DNA of 64,000 nt, taken from the NCBI GenBank assembly GCA_030737835.1, contig JAUJYN010000019.1:332433-396432 (forward strand). The letters run 5' to 3'. This document shows, piece after piece, positions 34,476-46,000 of the stretch (position 1 is the first letter of the stretch; each line of letters opens with the position of its first letter). The DNA is from Acorus gramineus (lineage: Eukaryota > Streptophyta > Magnoliopsida > Acorales > Acoraceae). A model generated the notes under the pieces. That model saw only the letters and a program-made list of their open reading frames with translations, was not told the DNA's origin and made no database searches. A program made the position numbers and the translations under genes.

Positions 34476-34511
34476 ATCTTGATGGACGGTCACGCAACGA
34501 CCCGGGCTTCG
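34476..34511 (+). other. 36-nt micro-exon-like segment
   Basis: Bounded by CTTGCAG and GTGAGT, reading LDGRSRNDPGF. Joined to 35320 it continues into ISESDLKEELPEVPQQ and stops at TAG 35370-35372. This is one of the cleanest copies. Confidence 0.5.
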
Positions 34512-34548
34512 GTGAGTGGGACAATCCAACCCAGTAGGGAGGCGTTCG

Positions 34549-34566
34549 ATGCACGTAGGCGTGCAT
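34549..34566 (+). other. Covarying hairpin (ATGCACG/CGTGCAT)
   Basis: A perfect 7-bp stem with the loop TAGG; the loop varies (TAGT, TAGA, TAGG) among copies. Confidence 0.6.
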
Positions 34567-35996
34567 TGCCCTCCCCTGGGGCATCATAATTCTGTATTAA
34601 CATGTAATAAATGTAAAGCTATGTATGCATGATTAACATGACATATCCATGCCACCTTAGACTTGTATGCTAGGGATATGCACCCTTATGTCATATATAG
34701 AGGCCTATGCATGCCTAGACACCAAGCCCCGAACTACGCATGTTCCCATCTAGTTTAATTTAATTAAATCAAAATGTGAGCATGCCTTAGAGAATATTGT
34801 AACCTTGTTGTTATAGTATACGTCTCCCCGCATCTTAGTTATGCGCCTTGGAGGAATTCTTGAGAATTCATGTCATTAGTAGGGTTACAATCGGTGTCGA
34901 CGGATCCAAGAGGATCGTATCCGTGTGAGTAGGTTGTCTTCTCCTTTTGGTTGGATCCGATGTAGGAACTCCCCGGCGTTGGCTGACCTGACAGAGGGCT
35001 CCCGTCCGTAGGTACCTCCGATGTGTCGGACAATACTGATAGTGGGAGTGGACTAGGTGGAGGCTACGAGGGTGGGAGAGGCTGCCAGGTGGACCAGGGG
35101 TGGAGAGAGGTCTAGTATGCCCCAAGAGGCCCATGTCACCCCCAGGAAAGGGTGAGGGTGAGGGGGGAGGTGGGTTGGCGATGAAACGACCCATTAGAAT
35201 GTGTAGTTGCTCGAGTTTTTAGGGGCTATAAATTATTTGAGGTTAATATGAATTGTGATGCATGGGTTGTGCTATTCACTGAGCGTGTGGCTCACCCCTC
35301 GCATATTATTTTTCTCCAGTTATATCTGAGTCGGATCTGAAGGAGGAGCTCCCCGAGGTACCACAGCAGTAGCGGAGCAGCGTCACGTTCTGCGAGTGAG
35401 AGACCATCAGCATCCCTTTTTTATTGTATGTATTGTTATCCGTGCTTGGGCACATACTTGTATTTGGATGTCATTGTGTATATTGGCTCTCACAGGACAG
35501 TTGATTATGTATCGGGTCTGTAATATGTCTTTGAATTACAGACTCAGTCGTTTAAGCTTCCGCTATTTGTATATATTATGTCAGCTACCTTATTGTCTGG
35601 GTTGTCATTTTCGATGTTGTTTAGAGTATTTTATTGATCTCCTGTATAGACTGCTGATCTTATATATACTTGCCACATGTCGGGGACGGCCGCCCTGGGG
35701 CGTGACAAAATATCTCCCACTATTCGACCAACCAGGAACTCTCAGAACCCGAATACGGTTTGGAACTGCATATTTTTTAAAACAATACCGGAATTCGATG
35801 AAATTTTTATGGGCAGTACTAAACGGTACCAGGACCCATAATATGCAGTTAGATTTTCAATCAGAGTACTCCAACTCCTGTAGGTGGCTAAAAGCCAAAA
35901 TTTTAGCGACTCCGATCGAAAAAGAAAAAGGCCCCAAATGACCCAAATGTGACCAATGCTTAACCAAAATGGCTCCAAATGACACAGGCATAACAC

Positions 35997-36140
35997 TTAT
36001 GCTTTCGCTTTTTAGTCAGTTATCATTTATATTTGCTTTGCCACTTTGTGTGTTGTTGGAGTCTTTGTTGACCTCAGGTATTGATAGCTGATACTATATA
36101 TATTGCCGCGTCTCGGGGACGGCCGCCCTTGGGCGTGACA
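35997..36140 (+). mobile_element. LTR 3' end fragment (144 bp)
   Basis: It begins CTTATGCTTTCGC and ends GGGCGTGACA, matching the last ~145 bp of type B LTRs (compare 24415-24563). It may be the remainder of the LTR that starts at 9708, after a large deletion, or the tail of another inserted copy. It abuts an LTR that starts mid-sequence at 36141. Confidence 0.75.
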
Positions 36141-36854
36141 CATAAAAATTTCATCGAATTGGAGTAACGTTTTAAAAATTATGCAGTTCCGAACCGTATC
36201 CGGGTTTCGATAGTTACTGGTTTGTTTGGTGGAATAGTGTTGGGATATTTTGGTGGTTATGGTCACCTTGGGTAACCTTACCCCTCCCCCCCTTGCTGAA
36301 GAGTTAAGAAATCCTTTGGTTACTTTTGGTATTAGAGGGTGGTTTTAGGTTGTCTTTACCTCCACCTTTTTTCCCTTCTCATCACCCCCCCCATTGGAAC
36401 ATTTTTGCTCCCTCTCGCTCTCTTTCACTCCATCTCACGCCTCCCTCTCCCTCTCTGTTTTCTGTGTGTGCTGATTTGAGGAAAAGAAGCACAAGAAAAG
36501 GAGTAGTGAATGACAAGGGGCACACAAAGGTGTATGTGTGTGTGTGTGTGTGTTGTAGTTGTGGTTGTTGATTCCCTTCTCTTAGGCTCCCTCTCATGCT
36601 CCCTTTGCCCCTGATTTTCAGCCAAGTAAGGCTTGTGGAGTGGCTGAGGAGGTAGTGGTGTTGGTGGTGGCAGTTGCGGTGGTTTTGGTGCGCCAAGAGC
36701 ACCCGAATACCTCCCCTTTTCTTTCCCCTCCTTTAATAAGCTCTCCTCCTCCCTTATCTTTGTTTTAATGGTTTTTAGGGCTGTTAGGGTGGTCATGCAT
36801 GCTATGTATGTGGGTTAGGGTGTGTGTGAGGGCAGTGGAGAGGATGGGAGAGGT

Positions 36855-37200
36855 CTGGGCGCGTGCGCAGAGCTATCCGCGCGCGTAGAGGGGTGCTGGC
36901 ACGCGTAGTCGGACGCGCTGGTGGGCGCGCGCGCGCGCGCATGCGCACAAGCGTGCACGCAGGGAGCTGGCGCGGGCGCGCAGTGCGCATGAGCTTGCTC
37001 GCGCACGTGGCAGCGAGTCTGGGCGCGCGGTTGGGAGCGTTGCAGTGAGCCAGAGGGGTGTGGGGGAGCGTGCGCGCGTGTTTATGCGTGCGGGGGCCAT
37101 GTGTGTGGCTGCCCGAGAGTTCGGGTAGGTGTCGGGGCACTCGGACTTGCGTGCATACGTGCGTACTCGCATACGTGCGAGCCCGTATGCGTGCTTGTCC
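36855..37200 (+). repeat. CpG-rich block
   Basis: About 340 bp of GCGCGC/GCGTGCG words between an AATAAGCTC site (a degenerated donor near 36738) and the acceptor at 37273-37278. Confidence 0.8.
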
Positions 37201-37278
37201 GAGTCTTTGGCATTTCTAGTAAATTCTATGTATATTTATGTAGTTATACTAACCATATTGAATGCCCTTGTCTTGCAG

Positions 37279-37314
37279 ATCTTGGCGAATGGTCACGCAA
37301 CGACCCGGGTTGCA
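37279..37314 (+). other. 36-nt micro-exon-like segment
   Basis: Bounded by CTTGCAG and GTGAGT, reading LGEWSRNDPGC. Joined to 38303 it continues into VAESDLNEELPEA and stops at TAG 38344-38346. Confidence 0.45.
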
Positions 37315-37351
37315 GTGAGTGGGTCGATCCAACCCAGTTGGGAGGCATTCG

Positions 37352-37369
37352 ATGCACGTAGACGTGCAT
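37352..37369 (+). other. Covarying hairpin (ATGCACG/CGTGCAT)
   Basis: A perfect 7-bp stem with the loop TAGA. Confidence 0.6.
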
Positions 37370-38710
37370 TGCCCTCCCCTGGGGCATCATAACTGCATAT
37401 TAACCATATTTGCATGTATATGTTATTATTGGGCTTGCTAGGTTGCATCCATGTCATGTTAGACCTAACATGTTAGGGTTATACATCCTAGTATCATGTG
37501 TAGGGACCAATGCTTGTTCATGCATCATATCCCATGTTAGGATAACATTTGATTCCTACATGCACCCCGACCTTGCCTAAGTATACCCTTAGCTATCTAT
37601 GAAAAGCATAAGTGTAAGCATGCCTTAGAAAATATTATAACCTTGTTATTATATTATTTAAATGCTTCCATGATGAATTCCTTGTATATTTATTATCCAT
37701 GTTATATGCTTAAGTTAAGCCTTAAATCTTGCCTAATGAGTTTAGGCAAGTGTATGACCACATATGGGGATCATACTTGGCAATTGTCACTATGAATAAT
37801 ATGTTTTTCCCCGCATCTGAGTTATGCGCCGTGGAGGGAATTCTTGAGAATTCGTTACCTTATCGGTGTTTAGTAACCGGTGTCGACGGATCCAAGAGGA
37901 TTGTATCCACGAGTGTAGATTGTTTTCTCCCCTTCGTTGGATCCGTGTAGGAACTACCCGGCGTTGGAAAAGCTGTCCTGACAGAGGGCTCCCATCCGTA
38001 GGTACTACCGATGCGTTCGGGAACGTACTGATCATGGGAGTATACCAGGTAGAGGCTACCCGGGAAAAGGGCTATCGGTGGACCAAGGGTGTAGAGCAGT
38101 CTAATCTCTCCCAAAAGTTCTATGTCACCTCTAAAGGGTGAGGGTGAGGGTGTGGTGGGTCGACGTCGCTGCGACCCACCAATTTGTGCAGTTACTCCCA
38201 TCTTAGATACTTTTATGATTTTAAAGGTTAATATGAGTTGTGTTGCGTGTATTGTACCATTCACTGAGCGTGTGGCTCACCCCTCGCATACTTTTCCTCC
38301 AGTTGTCGCTGAGTCGGATCTGAACGAGGAGCTCCCTGAGGCGTAGCACCAGTAGCGGAGCAGCGTTCTTGTTTTGGGTCTTTCGAGTGAGAGGCCATCA
38401 GCATCCCCCTTTTTCCTTGTATGTATGGTTACTCGTGCTTGGGCACAGTACTTGTTTGTTGATGTCTTTGTTTTATATTGACTCTCACAGGACAATTGAT
38501 TATGTATTCTGATCTGTCATATGTCTTTGAATTACAGACTTAATCGTTTAAGCTTCTGCTATTTGTATATATATTATGTCAGCTACCTTGTTAATTGCGT
38601 TATTACCTTTGATGTTGTGTAGAGTCTTTTATTGATCTCGTGTATGGACTGCTGATATTATATATATTTGCCACGTATCGGGGACGGGCGCCCTGGGGCG
38701 TGACAAAAGT

Positions 38711-38722
38711 TGGTATCAGAGC
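38711..38722 (+). other. Primer binding site (initiator Met tRNA type)
   Basis: TGGTATCAGAGC lies five bases after the LTR end. This 12-mer is the usual priming site of many plant Ty3/gypsy elements, complementary to the 3' end of initiator methionine tRNA. Confidence 0.9.
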
Positions 38723-38817
38723 TTGGTCCTGTCAGAGCAAATTGTTGTCTTAGAAATGAGTCATAGGATTTCTATATGAGTATTCTGATCCTAGTGCCTG
38801 TTTCTTTCGTTGCTGAT

Positions 38818-40017
38818 ATGCCTCTTCGCAGACGGATGCGTGGACGTGGTCCCCCTTTGGCCTCAGAAATTTTTGAACCTACCAGAGGCGAGGAGTCTAC
38901 TGAAGGGTCCTCGGCTATTGGGCCAGGACCAGCGCAGGAGCCTCCTACATGGGAGCGTGCTTATGCTTGTATAGCAGATCTACTGGAGAATCAGACTAGG
39001 GCATTGGAGGCCAGACTAGGGCGTTGGATGAGCAGGCACGAGAGATCCACGAGCTATAGGTGGCCCGTGAGGTAGTCCCACAAGTCCGCTTGATAGCAGA
39101 TCCACTGGTGGTTCCCGAGGTACCCCCTGTACCGGTGGAAATTCTAGTAGAGGGAATTCAGGATCCCCTGGGGAGGGAGGGGGAGCTAGAGGCTGCGGCA
39201 CGTGTGCATCAGACCGGCCTCACTGCCTTTCTGAAGCTTCACCCTCCCAAGTTCCATGGCTTGTCGACAGACCCCCTTGCCCCAGAGCGTTGGTTGATGG
39301 AGATAGACAAGATCTTCTCGACCATGCATTGCACCGACCGCCAGCGTATCTCACTAGCCACTTTCATGTTGAAGGGTAGCGTCGTTGACTAGTGGGCTAC
39401 CCGATCGGTGGACATCCCTGAGGGTGTGGGGCGACTTCTATGGGCCGGATTCCGGAGTTACTTCTTGGAGGAGTACTTCCCGTTTTTGACATGTCAGATC
39501 GTACTGCGGGAGTTCGAGCAGCTGACACAGGGCTCCATGTCAATCGCTGATTACTCTACACGTTTCACGAGGCTTTCTCGGTTCGCCCCCGCCTTAGTGA
39601 TGGATGAGGAGACGCGATGCCGTCCATTTGAGATGGGTCTCATCAGCACCGTCAGGGTGCACGTCACCTCTCAGGCGTTCTCGAGGTACACAGACCTGGT
39701 GTCTTGTGCGAGGACAGTCGAGCGAGACCTTGGGGTTCTCTCGGGGGTTCAAACCCCTTCTACGGATCAGAGGCCCTCCAGGAGACAGGACCATGGACGT
39801 CGCAAGAACAAGCAGCCCCGCTTTGATCGGCCAGCGGCCGCTGCTACTCCAGTCGATGTGGTGCCAGTGCGGGGTCCTGCACCCATTGCTGCCGTTCCAT
39901 TCCAGGCTAGGCGACCAGAGACGCGACGTTGTTACCATTGTCATCGGGTCGGACATATTGCCTATGATTGCCCCGATGCTGGCCGATCTCCTGTGCCTCG
40001 ACAGCAGCGGCAGTAGC
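38818..40017 (+). pseudogene. gag: Gag of plus-strand gypsy element (broken)
   Basis: Capsid-nucleocapsid protein of a chromovirus-like element. I place the start at ATG 38818 (MPLRRRMRGRG), which parallels MAPRIKGRGRG of the minus-strand copy. The capsid part has AFLKLHPPKFHG, PLAPERWLMEIDKIF and REFEQLTQGSM. The nucleocapsid has the zinc knuckle CYHCHRVGHIAYDC (C-x2-C-x4-H-x4-C intact). Damage: a 20-bp imperfect tandem duplication at 38992-39031 shifts the frame, and a TAG at about 39391 replaces the first Trp of a WWATRS motif. Further TAGs lie in the Gln-rich tail after 40014. It is non-functional. Confidence 0.88.
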
Positions 40018-40117
40018 AGTAGCCATGCCAGCAGCAGCAACCGCACCATCAGCAATAGCAACCACAGGGTGGCCGGATTGACCAGAGGAGGCAGCCAGTG
40101 CAGCATGGGGGTGTGCC

Positions 40118-41940
40118 TCTACTCCTCAGCCGCATCTTGTTCAGGGTCATGTTGCAGCACTTACGGCTGAGGAGGCACAGGCTTCATGTAGCGTTGTCCG
40201 AGGTATTGTTCTAATCTCCCAGCTTCCTGCTTATGTGCTATTTGATTCTGGGGCCACGCACTCGTTCGTGACTCCCATTTTTGCGAGACGGATGGGCATG
40301 GTGTCGGCCCCTCTTGATGCTATGTTGGAGATATCATTGCTGGTCAGAGACCATATTCTCCTCCGTTCTGTTTATTGGGGGTGTGCCATGGCGATTGCGG
40401 AGCATGAGTTTCCATTGGAGTTGGTCGAGCTCACCATGACGGACTTCGACGCCATCCTGGGAATGGATTGGCTCTTGGCTAGCCATGCCAGTATCAACTA
40501 TTTTGCAAAGTCGGTGTCCTTCCACATCCCTGGTCAGAGATCTTTCCAGTTCGTGGGCGATCGGGACATAGCCCCTTTGGGGTTCGTGTCGTCCATCCAG
40601 GCGTGGAGACTCCTTCAGGGAGGATGCGAGAGTTTTCTGGCGTACATTGCTGAGGAGGATACACCACTGTGGGTAGATATCAGTCAGACTCCGGTCTTGG
40701 TAGAATATCCAGAGGTTTTTTCTGATGATCTTTCGGGTCTACCGCCGGATCGCGCGATTGAGTTTGAGATTAATCTAATTCTGGGGACCGAGCTGATCTC
40801 GAGGGCACCGTACCGGATGGCCCCAACAGAGCTGAAGGTGCTCAAGGAGCAGCTGGAAGAGTTGCTCGAGAAGCAGCTGGAAGAGTTGCTCAAGAAGCGG
40901 TTCGGACGTCCGAGTGTCTCTCCGTGGGGAGCCCTTGTTCTGTTCGTTCGGAAGAAGGATGGTTCACTGCGTCTTTGTATTGATTACAGGCAGTTGAACA
41001 AGCGGACCGTGAAGAACAAGTACCCCTTACTATGGATTGACGATCTGTTTGACCAGCTCCAGAGAGCGCGTGTATTTTCAAAGATCGATCTCCGTTCGGG
41101 CTACTATCAGCTGAAGATCCAGGAGTCAGATATTCCAAAGACAGCCTTTCGTACCCATTACAGACACTACGAGTTTTGAGTACTGCCATTTGTGTTGACG
41201 AATGCGCCGGCGGCCTTCATGGATCTGATGAACCGGGTGTTTCGGCCCTTCCTCGACTCCATTGTGGTGGTCTTCATCGATGATATTCTGGTGTACTCGA
41301 GGAGTCTTGAGGAGCACGCTAACCATCTTCGCACCGTCTTGGAGACCTTGGCCTGACATTAGTTGTTCGCCAAGTTCAGTAAGTGCAAGTTCTGGTTGGA
41401 GCATGTAGCCTTCTTGTGCCATGTGATTTCCAGCGAGGGCATATCTGTGGACCCAGACAAGACGCTCGCCGTGTCGAATTGGCGGCGAACGTTGAACCCC
41501 ACTGAGATTCTGAGCTTTTTGGGTTTGGCGGGTTATTATCGGAGGTTTGTCGAGGGTTTCTCAAAGATAGCCGTCCCTTTGACCCGCCTCACGCGGAAGG
41601 ATGTCCGGTTTGAGTGGTCCCCATCTTGTGAGGAGAGCTTCCTGGAGTTGAAGCGGAGACTCACCTCAACGCTAGTGCTTACCATTCCATCTGGGAGTGG
41701 TGGATTCGCAGTCTACTCCAATGCATCGCGGCTGGGTTTTGGTTGCGTCCTGATGTAGAACGGTAAGGTTGTGTCTTACGCGTCGCGTCAGTTGAAGCCC
41801 CATGAGAAGAATTACCCCACCCATGACTTGGAGTTAGCAGCGATCATCTTTGCGCTGAAGATATGGAGGCACTACCTCTATGGCAAGGAGTTCGAGCTCT
41901 TCACGGATCACAAGAGCCTGACTATTTGCAGTCCCAGACC
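40118..41940 (+). pseudogene. pol: Pol of plus-strand gypsy element: protease, RT, partial RNase H (truncated)
   Basis: The protease has an intact [11 protein letters not shown] (~40241) and ILGMDWL. The reverse transcriptase follows with [34 protein letters not shown] and the catalytic FIDDILVYS (~41275). RNase H begins near 41690 and ends in FTDHKSL before the rearrangement at about 41940. Damage: a 24-bp in-frame duplication (QLEELLEK twice, ~40850-40895), a TGA in place of Leu after the YEF motif (41177), TGA and TAG near 41355-41361, a TAG after VLM (41756), and SNAS where the RNase H catalytic Asp is expected. Integrase, chromodomain and 3' LTR are absent. Confidence 0.9.
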
Positions 41941-41945
41941 ACTCA
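41935..41945. other. Tail-to-tail junction of two truncated gypsy elements
   Basis: The plus-strand pol stops in RNase H just after HKSL, and from about 41940 the sequence reads as the reverse complement of a related pol beginning in its GFEWS segment. The exact breakpoint cannot be fixed because a few bases fit both sides. Confidence 0.85.
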
Positions 41946-43396
41946 AACCCAACATCCTTCCGTGTAAGGCGGGTCAGGGGAACAACAATCTTGGAGAATC
42001 CCTCCACAAATCTCTGGCAGTAACCTGCCAATCCCAAGAAACTCCGAATCTCTGTGGGATTCGACGGTCGCCGCCAATTCGCCACAGCGAGAGTTTTCTC
42101 CGGGTCCACGGACATGCCCTCACCAGAAATTAGATGGCCCAAAAAGGCCACACATTCCAACCAAAAATCACACTTGCTGAACTTGGCGTACAACTAATGT
42201 CGAGCCAAAGTCTCCAAGACAGTGCGAAGGTGGGCTGCATGCTCCTCATGGCTCCTCGAGTAGACCAGGATGTCATCAATGAAGACAACCACGAAAGAGT
42301 CTAGAAAGGGCCTAAACACCCGGTTCATAAGATCCATGAAGGCCGCCGGTGCATTCGTCAACCCAAACGGTAGCACTAGAAACTCATAATGCCCGTAGCG
42401 GGTTCGAAAGGCTGTCTTCAGAATATCTGATTCGCGGATCTTCAATTGATAGTACCCAGAGCGAAGATCAATCTTGGAGAAGACACAAGCTCCCTGAAGC
42501 TGGTCAAACAGATCGTCAATTCGTGGGAGGGGGTACTTGTTCTTCACTGTCCGCTGGTTCAGCTGCCTGTAATCAATACAAAGACGTAGTGAACCATCCT
42601 TCTTCTTCACGAACAGGACAGGGGCTCCCCAAGGAGACATACTCGGATGTGCAAACCCCTTCTCCAGCAATTCTTCCAATTACTCCTTGAGCACACGCAG
42701 TTCGTCTGGAGCCATTTGATACGAAGCCTTTAAAATCGGCTCAGTACCCAGAACCAGATTGATCTCAAACTCGATCTCACGGTCCGGTGGTAGTCCCGGA
42801 AGATTGTCAGGAAAGATCAAAGGGTAATCCACCACAACTGGCGTCTCACTAATACCTGCCTTCAAGGGTGTATCGACAGCTGATACATATGCAAAATAAC
42901 CCTCGCATCTGTCGTGGAGGAGTTTCCATGCTCGGAGGGAGGACACAAACCCCAGTGGAGCTTGGTCCCTATCACCCATAAACTGAATGGTCCTTCGACC
43001 AGGGATGTGGAACACCACTATTTTTGCAAAGCAGTCGATGCTGGCATAGCAAGCAGAGAGCCAATCCATCCCTAGGATGACGTCAAAATCAGACATTGAA
43101 AGCTCGACTAACTCTACTGCAAACTCATACTCTCCTATCGACACTAAACAACTCCTATAAACTGTCTTGAGAATAAGGCGATCGCCTACTGGCAAAGAAA
43201 CCTCCAATGCAACCGGTAGGGGATCCAACACTGCTCCCACATGGCAGGCAAAAGCAGGAGAAATAAAAGAATGTGTGGCCCCAGAATCAAATAAAACATA
43301 AGCAGGGTGCTGGGAGATCATAATAGTACCTCGGACCACGCTACCCGATGCATGTGCCTCATCAACTGTGAGTGTCGCTACCCGGCTAGGGACCAA
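41940..43396 (-). pseudogene. pol: Pol of minus-strand gypsy element: protease and RT (truncated)
   Basis: Read on the minus strand from 43396: the protease has [14 protein letters not shown] and VILGMDWL, followed by the acidic EYPLIF-type linker. The reverse transcriptase has [40 protein letters not shown] and [11 protein letters not shown], then the start of the connection domain ([22 protein letters not shown]). In-frame stops are TAA near 42679 and TAG near 42193, both explained by C-to-T change of Gln codons. The frame ends at the junction near 41940, so RNase H and integrase are missing. It is better preserved in RT than the plus-strand copy but inactive. Confidence 0.9.
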
Positions 43397-43462
43397 CTAT
43401 GGTGGGGGCTGAATCTGTCGATTCCGCTGCGGATGTTGTCTCCTCTGATCCACATGACCACC

Positions 43463-44363
43463 CTACGGCGGTTGTGGTTGACGCTGTGGTTGCAGTTGCG
43501 ACTGACGCGGCTGCTGCTGCTGGAACCTTGGATCATAAACTCGTGGTCGTCCAGCATCAGGATAAAATCGGGCAATGTGCCCAACGCGCTGGCAGTGGTA
43601 ACAGCGGTGTTGTTCAGGGGTTCTTGCCTGAACTGGAATGACGGCGGTAGGCACAGCACCTTGGGTTGGCATAGTAGTAGGGGCAGGGGAGACAGTTGAT
43701 CGATCAGAGCGGCGACGCTTGCTGCGAGCATCGCGGCATCCATCACCTTGCTGACGAGGAGAATCTTGGCCTGTTGGGGATGTCTGACTCACCGGGGGTG
43801 CCCCAAGGTCGCGCTCGACAGTCACTGCTCGTGATAACAAGGCACTGAAACTTGTCAACGTTTGCAACATAACATGCACCCTAATCCTGTTGTTGAGTCC
43901 CATCTCAAACTGTCTGCAACGTGTCTCCTCATCAGCAACAAGGACAGGAGTGTAACGTGATAGCGTCGTGAATCTCGCTGAATAAGACGCCACTGACATA
44001 GACCCCTGCGTCAACTGTTCAAACTCTTGCATCACCCGTTGCCGCGTCGGAAAAGGAAAATACTCACCAAAAAATAGGTCACAGAACCTGGTCCAAGCCA
44101 ACTGCTCCACACCTCCAAGAATATCAATCGAACGGGTGGCCCACCAATCCGCTGCATCGTCCTTCAGCATGAACGTGGCTAGAGAGATACGTTGGCGATC
44201 CAAGCAACGCATGGTAGAGAAAATCTTATCAATCTCTCGCAACCACCTTTCTGGAGCAAGGGGATCTACCGTCACACCATGGAAAGAAAGGGGGTGGAGC
44301 TTCAAGAAAGTACAGAGGTCGGACTTATGGTCCTGAGCCTCCACACGATGCTCTTCCACTGCC
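43463..44363 (-). pseudogene. gag: Gag, main part, of minus-strand gypsy element
   Basis: A long open minus-strand frame holds TFLKLHPLSFHG, PLAPERWLREIDKIF, DDAADWWATRS and MQEFEQLTQGSM, and a nucleocapsid CYHCQRVGHIARFYP. The last zinc-binding Cys is Tyr, so the knuckle is broken by one base change. The N-terminal part lies at 47577-47910, beyond a solo LTR inserted at TCGAG. The open frame runs on into the LTR for some codons by chance. A Gln-rich tail ends near 43463. Confidence 0.88.
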
Positions 44364-44712
44364 TCGAGTGTCACGCCCCAGGGCGGCCGTCCCCAGGACG
44401 CGGCAAGTGTATATATGATATCAGCAGGCAATACAGAAGATCAATAACATACCATAAACAAACAACTAAAATGACAGCACAGACAAAAGCAGGGCTGACA
44501 TGATATATACACAAATAGTGAAAGCTAAAAGACTGAATCTGTAATCCAAAAACATATTACAGACTCGATACATAATCAACTGTCCTGTGAGAGCCAATAT
44601 ATACAATGACATCCAAATACAATACAAACGCGTGCCCAAGCACGGAATATAATACATACAATCAAAAGGGATGCTGATAGCCTCTGATACTCGCGGGACG
44701 TGGCGCTACTCC

Positions 44713-44766
44713 GCTATTGATGAAGTCCCTCGGGGAGCTCTTCCTCCAGATCCGACTCAGATGACA
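44713..44766 (-). other. Terminal exon-like frame, minus strand
   Basis: On the minus strand, after ATTCTCCAG, it reads SSESDLEEELPEGLHQ and stops at TAG (44713-44715). It partners with the 36-nt segment at 46001-46036. Confidence 0.42.
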
Positions 44767-44929
44767 CTGGAGAATAATAATTATGCGAGGGGTGAGCCAC
44801 ACGCTCAGTGAATAGCACAACCCATGCATCACAATTTATATTAACCACCAGAGCCTGCTAACCACAATCTCATTACTAAAAGCCACAAAATGGCAATAAC
44901 TAAACAATCCAGTGGGTCGCTACCGCCAA

Positions 44930-45270
44930 CCCACTACACCCTCACCCTCACCCCTCAATAGGTGACAAAGGATATTGGGACTGACTACACAAATCCTAGT
45001 GGGTCACTATCGCCAACCAACTACACCCTCACCCTGACCCCTCAATAGGTGACATAGGATATTGGGACTTACAAACCAGTGGGTCGCTACATCGCCGAAC
45101 CACCACACCCTCACCCTCACCCCTCAATAGGTGACATAGGATGTTGGGACTTAATAGGCTGATAATCATCCTTACACAAATCCAGTGGGTCGCCACATCG
45201 CCGACCCACCACCCTCACCCTCACCCCTCAATAGGTGACATAGGCTATTGGGACTGACTAGGCTGTTGGT
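44930..45270 (-). repeat. GGGTGA minisatellite, four units, minus strand
   Basis: Four units with CACCCTCACCCTCACCCCTC and GTGGGTCGCTA...CCAACCCAC-type inverted pairs, of 80-110 bp each. Confidence 0.8.
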
Positions 45271-45946
45271 CACCCTTGGTCCACCGATAGTCTCTCCCCA
45301 CTCCGTAGGCCGTTTGGCCACCCCCACATTCAGCACAGTCCGTCCCAAATCAGGAGGTGCCTACTGATGGGAGCCCATGCACGGGACAGTCTTTCTAACG
45401 CCGGGGCAGTCTCTACACGGATCCAAAGAAGGGAACAGAACAGCCTATCTATGCGCATATGATCCACTCGGATCCGCCAACAACACATCTCAACCACTCT
45501 AATGTCTTGAATTTTTCAGAATTCCTCCAACGCGCATAACCAAGATGCGGGGAACATATAAGATAAATAATGGGGAAAAGAAACCTTGGGAGGGCAACCT
45601 GAGGTCCCGATATAGGACATCCCGCCAACCAAACAAGGAACACGGAGTACCCTAGCCCGGGTCTCAATGTTGACCTCGCAAGGCCCCCTTAATATTCCCC
45701 AAGGCATGCTAAAAATATCATAAGTCTGCATTTAATTTAATAAATCAAACTAATAGGACGCATGCATAGGTCGAGGCTTTCCTAGCATGATAACAAGGTG
45801 CAAGGTGCATGGCTCTTACACATATCCTAAGGGTGCAAGTCCCTAACATACAAGTCTAGGGTGGCATGCATTCTACACATTAATCATGCTTACATAGATT
45901 ACATGTTAATCAGTTAATATTAACTATGTGCCCCAGGGGAGGACGG

Positions 45947-45966
45947 TATACGCCCGAGTGCATATA
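45947..45966 (-). other. Covarying hairpin (TATATGC/GCGTATA), minus strand
   Basis: On the minus strand TATATGC pairs with GCGTATA with one wobble pair; the loop is ACTCGG. It belongs to the same class as 3583-3602 and 60179-60198. Confidence 0.6.
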
Positions 45967-46000
45967 GCGCCTCCCAACTGGGTTGGGTTGTCCCACTCAC

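Larger units (their letters stand above)
33081..35707 (+). mobile_element. Solo LTR, type A (TSD AAATA)
   Basis: A 2,627-bp unit from TGTTATATATGTGTCAC to GGGGCGTGACA with AAATA at 33076-33080 and 35708-35712. It has a TTGAC cluster (33330-33440), a (TG)n run (33447-33482), the leader with GGGTAAGTCC near 33829, a CpG block (33945-34395), the 36-nt segment (34476-34511), a hairpin (34549-34566), the GAATTC pair (~34855-34869) and the terminal frame (35320-35372). It is closely related to 52561-55214. It interrupts the second type B minus LTR. Confidence 0.93.
25253..35996 (-). mobile_element. Second type B LTR, minus strand, fused at its 3' part
   Basis: Starting at the fusion point near 25260, sequence typical of the LTR 3' half runs to 27028, resumes at 32698-33080 and ends at 35708-35996 with GACACAGGCATAACA, the minus-strand TGTTATGCCTGTGTC start. 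Nested solo LTRs 27029-32697 and 33081-35707 interrupt it. Its true 3' terminus is missing because of the fusion to the neighbouring LTR. The modules (25490-25760) and GAATTC pair (~25883-25900) are recognisable. This copy has no CpG block. Confidence 0.8.
36141..38705 (+). mobile_element. 5' LTR of plus-strand gypsy element, first ~150 bp missing
   Basis: The sequence enters an LTR at CATAAAAATTTCATCG, about 150 bp inside the usual start, and ends GGGGCGTGACA at 38705. A primer site follows directly, so this is a 5' LTR. Its upstream part resembles type B, while the terminal frame (38303-38346) is type A, making it a mosaic. A CpG block spans 36855-37200, the 36-nt segment is 37279-37314, the hairpin is 37352-37369 and the module/GAATTC region is 37838-38060. 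Confidence 0.85.

Noticed and set aside
35997-36140. Assigning the 144-bp LTR tail firmly to the LTR starting at 9708
   Set aside because: No matching target duplication links the two, and another type B copy could have supplied it. I left the link as a possibility.
39594-40170. Alternative frames over gag (minus 39594-40106 and plus 39604-40170)
   Set aside because: Shadows of the gag frame, which alone has the capsid and zinc-knuckle motifs.
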